Origin: Sphingobacterium sp. N143
GTDB taxonomy: Bacteria > Bacteroidota > Bacteroidia > Sphingobacteriales > Sphingobacteriaceae
Direction: 5' to 3'
DNA: 64,000 bases
Assembly (NCBI RefSeq): GCF_030325625.1
Contig: NZ_JACAIS010000001.1
Location: 186,001 to 250,000, forward strand
This document shows, one piece after another, positions 62,690 through 64,000 of the stretch. Both the position numbers and the translations under genes were made by a program. The stretch's first letter is position 1. Each line of letters starts with the position of its first letter. Below the pieces are notes generated by a model. That model did no database searches and was not told where the DNA came from. It saw only the letters and a program-made list of their open reading frames with translations.

Positions 62690-63088
62690 ATGACGACTAT
62701 TCAAAACAGCACGGAAATCAATAAGAACGTCAGTGAAGTTTACGCTTTTTTGACTGACCTCAATAATCATGAACAGTTGATGCCGGAGAATATTTATAAT
62801 TGGTCCTCGACTGCTGACGAAGCACGGTTTACCATTCAAAATATGGCAAAACTGGCCCTTCGTGTAGATCAGCGTGTGGAGAATGAAATCATCAAATTGG
62901 TACCATCTGAAAAAGCTCCCTTTGAGGTAGCCTTGCGATGGGAACTGCAGGAGCTAACTGGTACTGCGACGAAAGCTACGTTTATTATTGATGCAGACCT
63001 GAACATGATGATGAAGATGATTGCTGCTGGCCCCCTTCAAAAGCTGGTGGATTTTCAGGTGAATAAGCTCAAAGAACTGTTGGGATAA
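62690..63088 (+). CDS. SRPBCC-family protein (polyketide cyclase-like)
   Basis: A 132-residue protein with the START-like SRPBCC fold: the opening IQNSTEINKNVSEVYAFLTDLNNHEQLMP, the central beta sheet (AKLALRVDQRVENEII, ALRWELQELT) and the C-terminal long helix (PLQKLVDFQVNKLKELL). Such proteins bind hydrophobic ligands; the role here is unknown. I chose ATG 62690; a GTG codon directly precedes it. It is 15 bases after pyrE and is probably co-transcribed. Confidence 0.83.
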   Translation: MTTIQNSTEINKNVSEVYAFLTDLNNHEQLMPENIYNWSSTADEARFTIQNMAKLALRVDQRVENEIIKLVPSEKAPFEVALRWELQELTGTATKATFIIDADLNMMMKMIAAGPLQKLVDFQVNKLKELLG

Positions 63089-63111
63089 GTTATACGATTC
63101 AAAACATAAAT

Positions 63112-63146
63112 AAAAAAGCTCGAGCGATATTGCCCGAGCTTTTTTA
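63112..63146. terminator. Terminator between SRPBCC and superoxide dismutase genes
   Basis: A5-GCTCG / CGAGC-T5 with an inner GC pair and a 12-base centre; for the convergent pair. Confidence 0.88.
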
Positions 63147-63147
63147 T

Positions 63148-63864
63148 TTATGCTAGTCGTTCATTGACTTTTTTCCAGTTGACGACATTCCACCAATTTT
63201 TAATATAGTCTGCTCTTTTGTTTTGGTAATGCAGGTAGTAAGCGTGCTCCCATACATCAAGCCCTAAAATAGGGATGCCTTTTATGTCAGCAACATCCAT
63301 CAGTGGATTGTCCTGATTCGGCGTGGAAGTGATTTTCAGATTGCCCGAATCGTCAAGGATCAGCCAAGCCCATCCTGAACCAAAGCGAGAAGCTGCCGCA
63401 GCAGCAAATTGTTCTTTGAATTTGTCTACGGATCCAAAAGCTGTATTGATCATCGTCACTAATTTTTCAGAAGGTTGGCTGGGTTTCTCAGCTAAACTTT
63501 CCCAAAAGAAATTGTGGTTCCAAGCCCCACCCGCATTATTTCTGGCTTTTGGTGAATACTTTGATATATTGGCTAAAAGCTGTTCTTCTGAATTTTCTGC
63601 AATCTGCTCAGCAACAATAGCTTCATTGATCGCATTAATATAGGCCATATGGTGCTTTGTATAATGGATTTCCATCGTCAACGCATCAATATTGGGCTCC
63701 AATGCTGCATAACTGAAAGGTAACTTGACTTGAGAAAATGTTAATGTAGCGGCATTTAATTCAGTTGCTTTCGCGGAAGCAATATCTTGTAATATTGATC
63801 CAGATACAGCAATGCCCAATGTGGCTTTTGCTGCATTTTGAAGGAAGTTTCTGCGTGTTTGCAT
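63148..63864 (-). CDS. Superoxide dismutase (Fe/Mn type) with twin-arginine-like signal
   Basis: A 238-residue Fe/Mn superoxide dismutase. It begins with a twin-arginine motif (R4-R5 in TRRNFLQNAAKATLGIAVSG), which suggests export to the periplasm. The metal ligands are His in IHYTKHHMAYI, His in AWNHNFFWES, and Asp and His in LDVWEHAYYLHYQNKRADYI. It removes superoxide. Residues near the metal fit both Fe and Mn forms; I do not call the metal. The gene is monocistronic and lies at the right end of the window. Confidence 0.92.
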   Translation of the reverse strand: MQTRRNFLQNAAKATLGIAVSGSILQDIASAKATELNAATLTFSQVKLPFSYAALEPNIDALTMEIHYTKHHMAYINAINEAIVAEQIAENSEEQLLANISKYSPKARNNAGGAWNHNFFWESLAEKPSQPSEKLVTMINTAFGSVDKFKEQFAAAAASRFGSGWAWLILDDSGNLKITSTPNQDNPLMDVADIKGIPILGLDVWEHAYYLHYQNKRADYIKNWWNVVNWKKVNERLA

Positions 63865-64000
63865 ATAATCTTACTATGATTCTTTTGATATAAATATAAC
63901 GCGAAATTTTACAATTATTGTGTGTGAATTGTCTGTCAATTGTAATACAACAAAATTGTTATCAATTCAATCTGGATAGCTGTGTCCTGATTCTTGCTTT
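63865..64000. other. Upstream region of the superoxide dismutase gene, to window end
   Basis: 136 bases. On the minus strand TATATTTA near 63890 is a one-mismatch -7 candidate. Four AATTGT-type words lie between 63910 and 63965. No further gene is seen. Confidence 0.35.

Overview
The window looks like a piece of a Bacteroidota chromosome, most likely Sphingobacteriaceae (Sphingobacterium/Pedobacter type). This rests on low GC, almost no Shine-Dalgarno sequences, promoters of the Bacteroidota TTG-N18-20-TAnnTTTG type, and family content typical of the phylum (DUF3276 PUR protein, DUF983, DUF3810, DUF4397, LytS/LytTR pairs, FadL-like porins, a Tat-type SodA/B). The species call is inference from translated sequence only. 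I recognise about 64 protein genes (one cut by the left edge) and three tRNA-Arg genes. I see no prophage, intact insertion sequence, CRISPR array or rRNA.

Layout. 1-5.6 kb: truncated PLP aminotransferase, MsbA-type ABC exporter, then mqnE - histidine phosphatase - mqnA (futalosine route to menaquinone). 5.6-13.5 kb: DbpA-like helicase, asnA, IscA-type carrier, cysteine desulfurase with DUF983 and AraC genes, MscS channel, 2-hydroxyacid dehydrogenase. 13.5-17.8 kb: four-gene envelope-sensing cluster (LiaF-like protein, LytS kinase, LytTR regulator, serine hydrolase). 18-25.5 kb: PUR protein, hydrolase, three tRNA-Arg(ACG), adk, obg, two small membrane proteins, carA, eno. 25.5-33.9 kb: DUF72/MFS/YceH run, deacetylase-fold/NdpA/DUF3810 run, lpxB, ftsB-like gene. 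34-45 kb: purH, uridine kinase-like, LysM, outer-membrane and lipoprotein genes, proS. 45-50 kb: DeoR regulator, agmatine-to-putrescine pair (aguB, aguA), rpoN. 50-59 kb: PBP1A, a decayed GIY-YIG protein facing an XRE-S24 repressor, then rimP-nusA-infB. 59-64 kb: VOC, old yellow enzyme, SDR, Nudix, pyrE, SRPBCC, superoxide dismutase.

The gene content is mostly housekeeping; the unusual signals are regulatory. (1) Five genes have a perfect TAnnTTTG box exactly four bases before the ATG, which predicts leaderless mRNAs. (2) The rimP-nusA-infB operon has a promoter that runs into a strong terminator within about 35 nt, and a second terminator whose loop holds the nusA stop codon, followed by a new infB promoter. 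(3) carA has a promoter-to-terminator leader of about 110 nt overlapping an open frame that ends in TAATG with the carA start. (4) A terminator separates aguB from aguA. (5) A perfect 12-bp palindrome lies between the GIY-YIG relic and the self-cleaving-type repressor.
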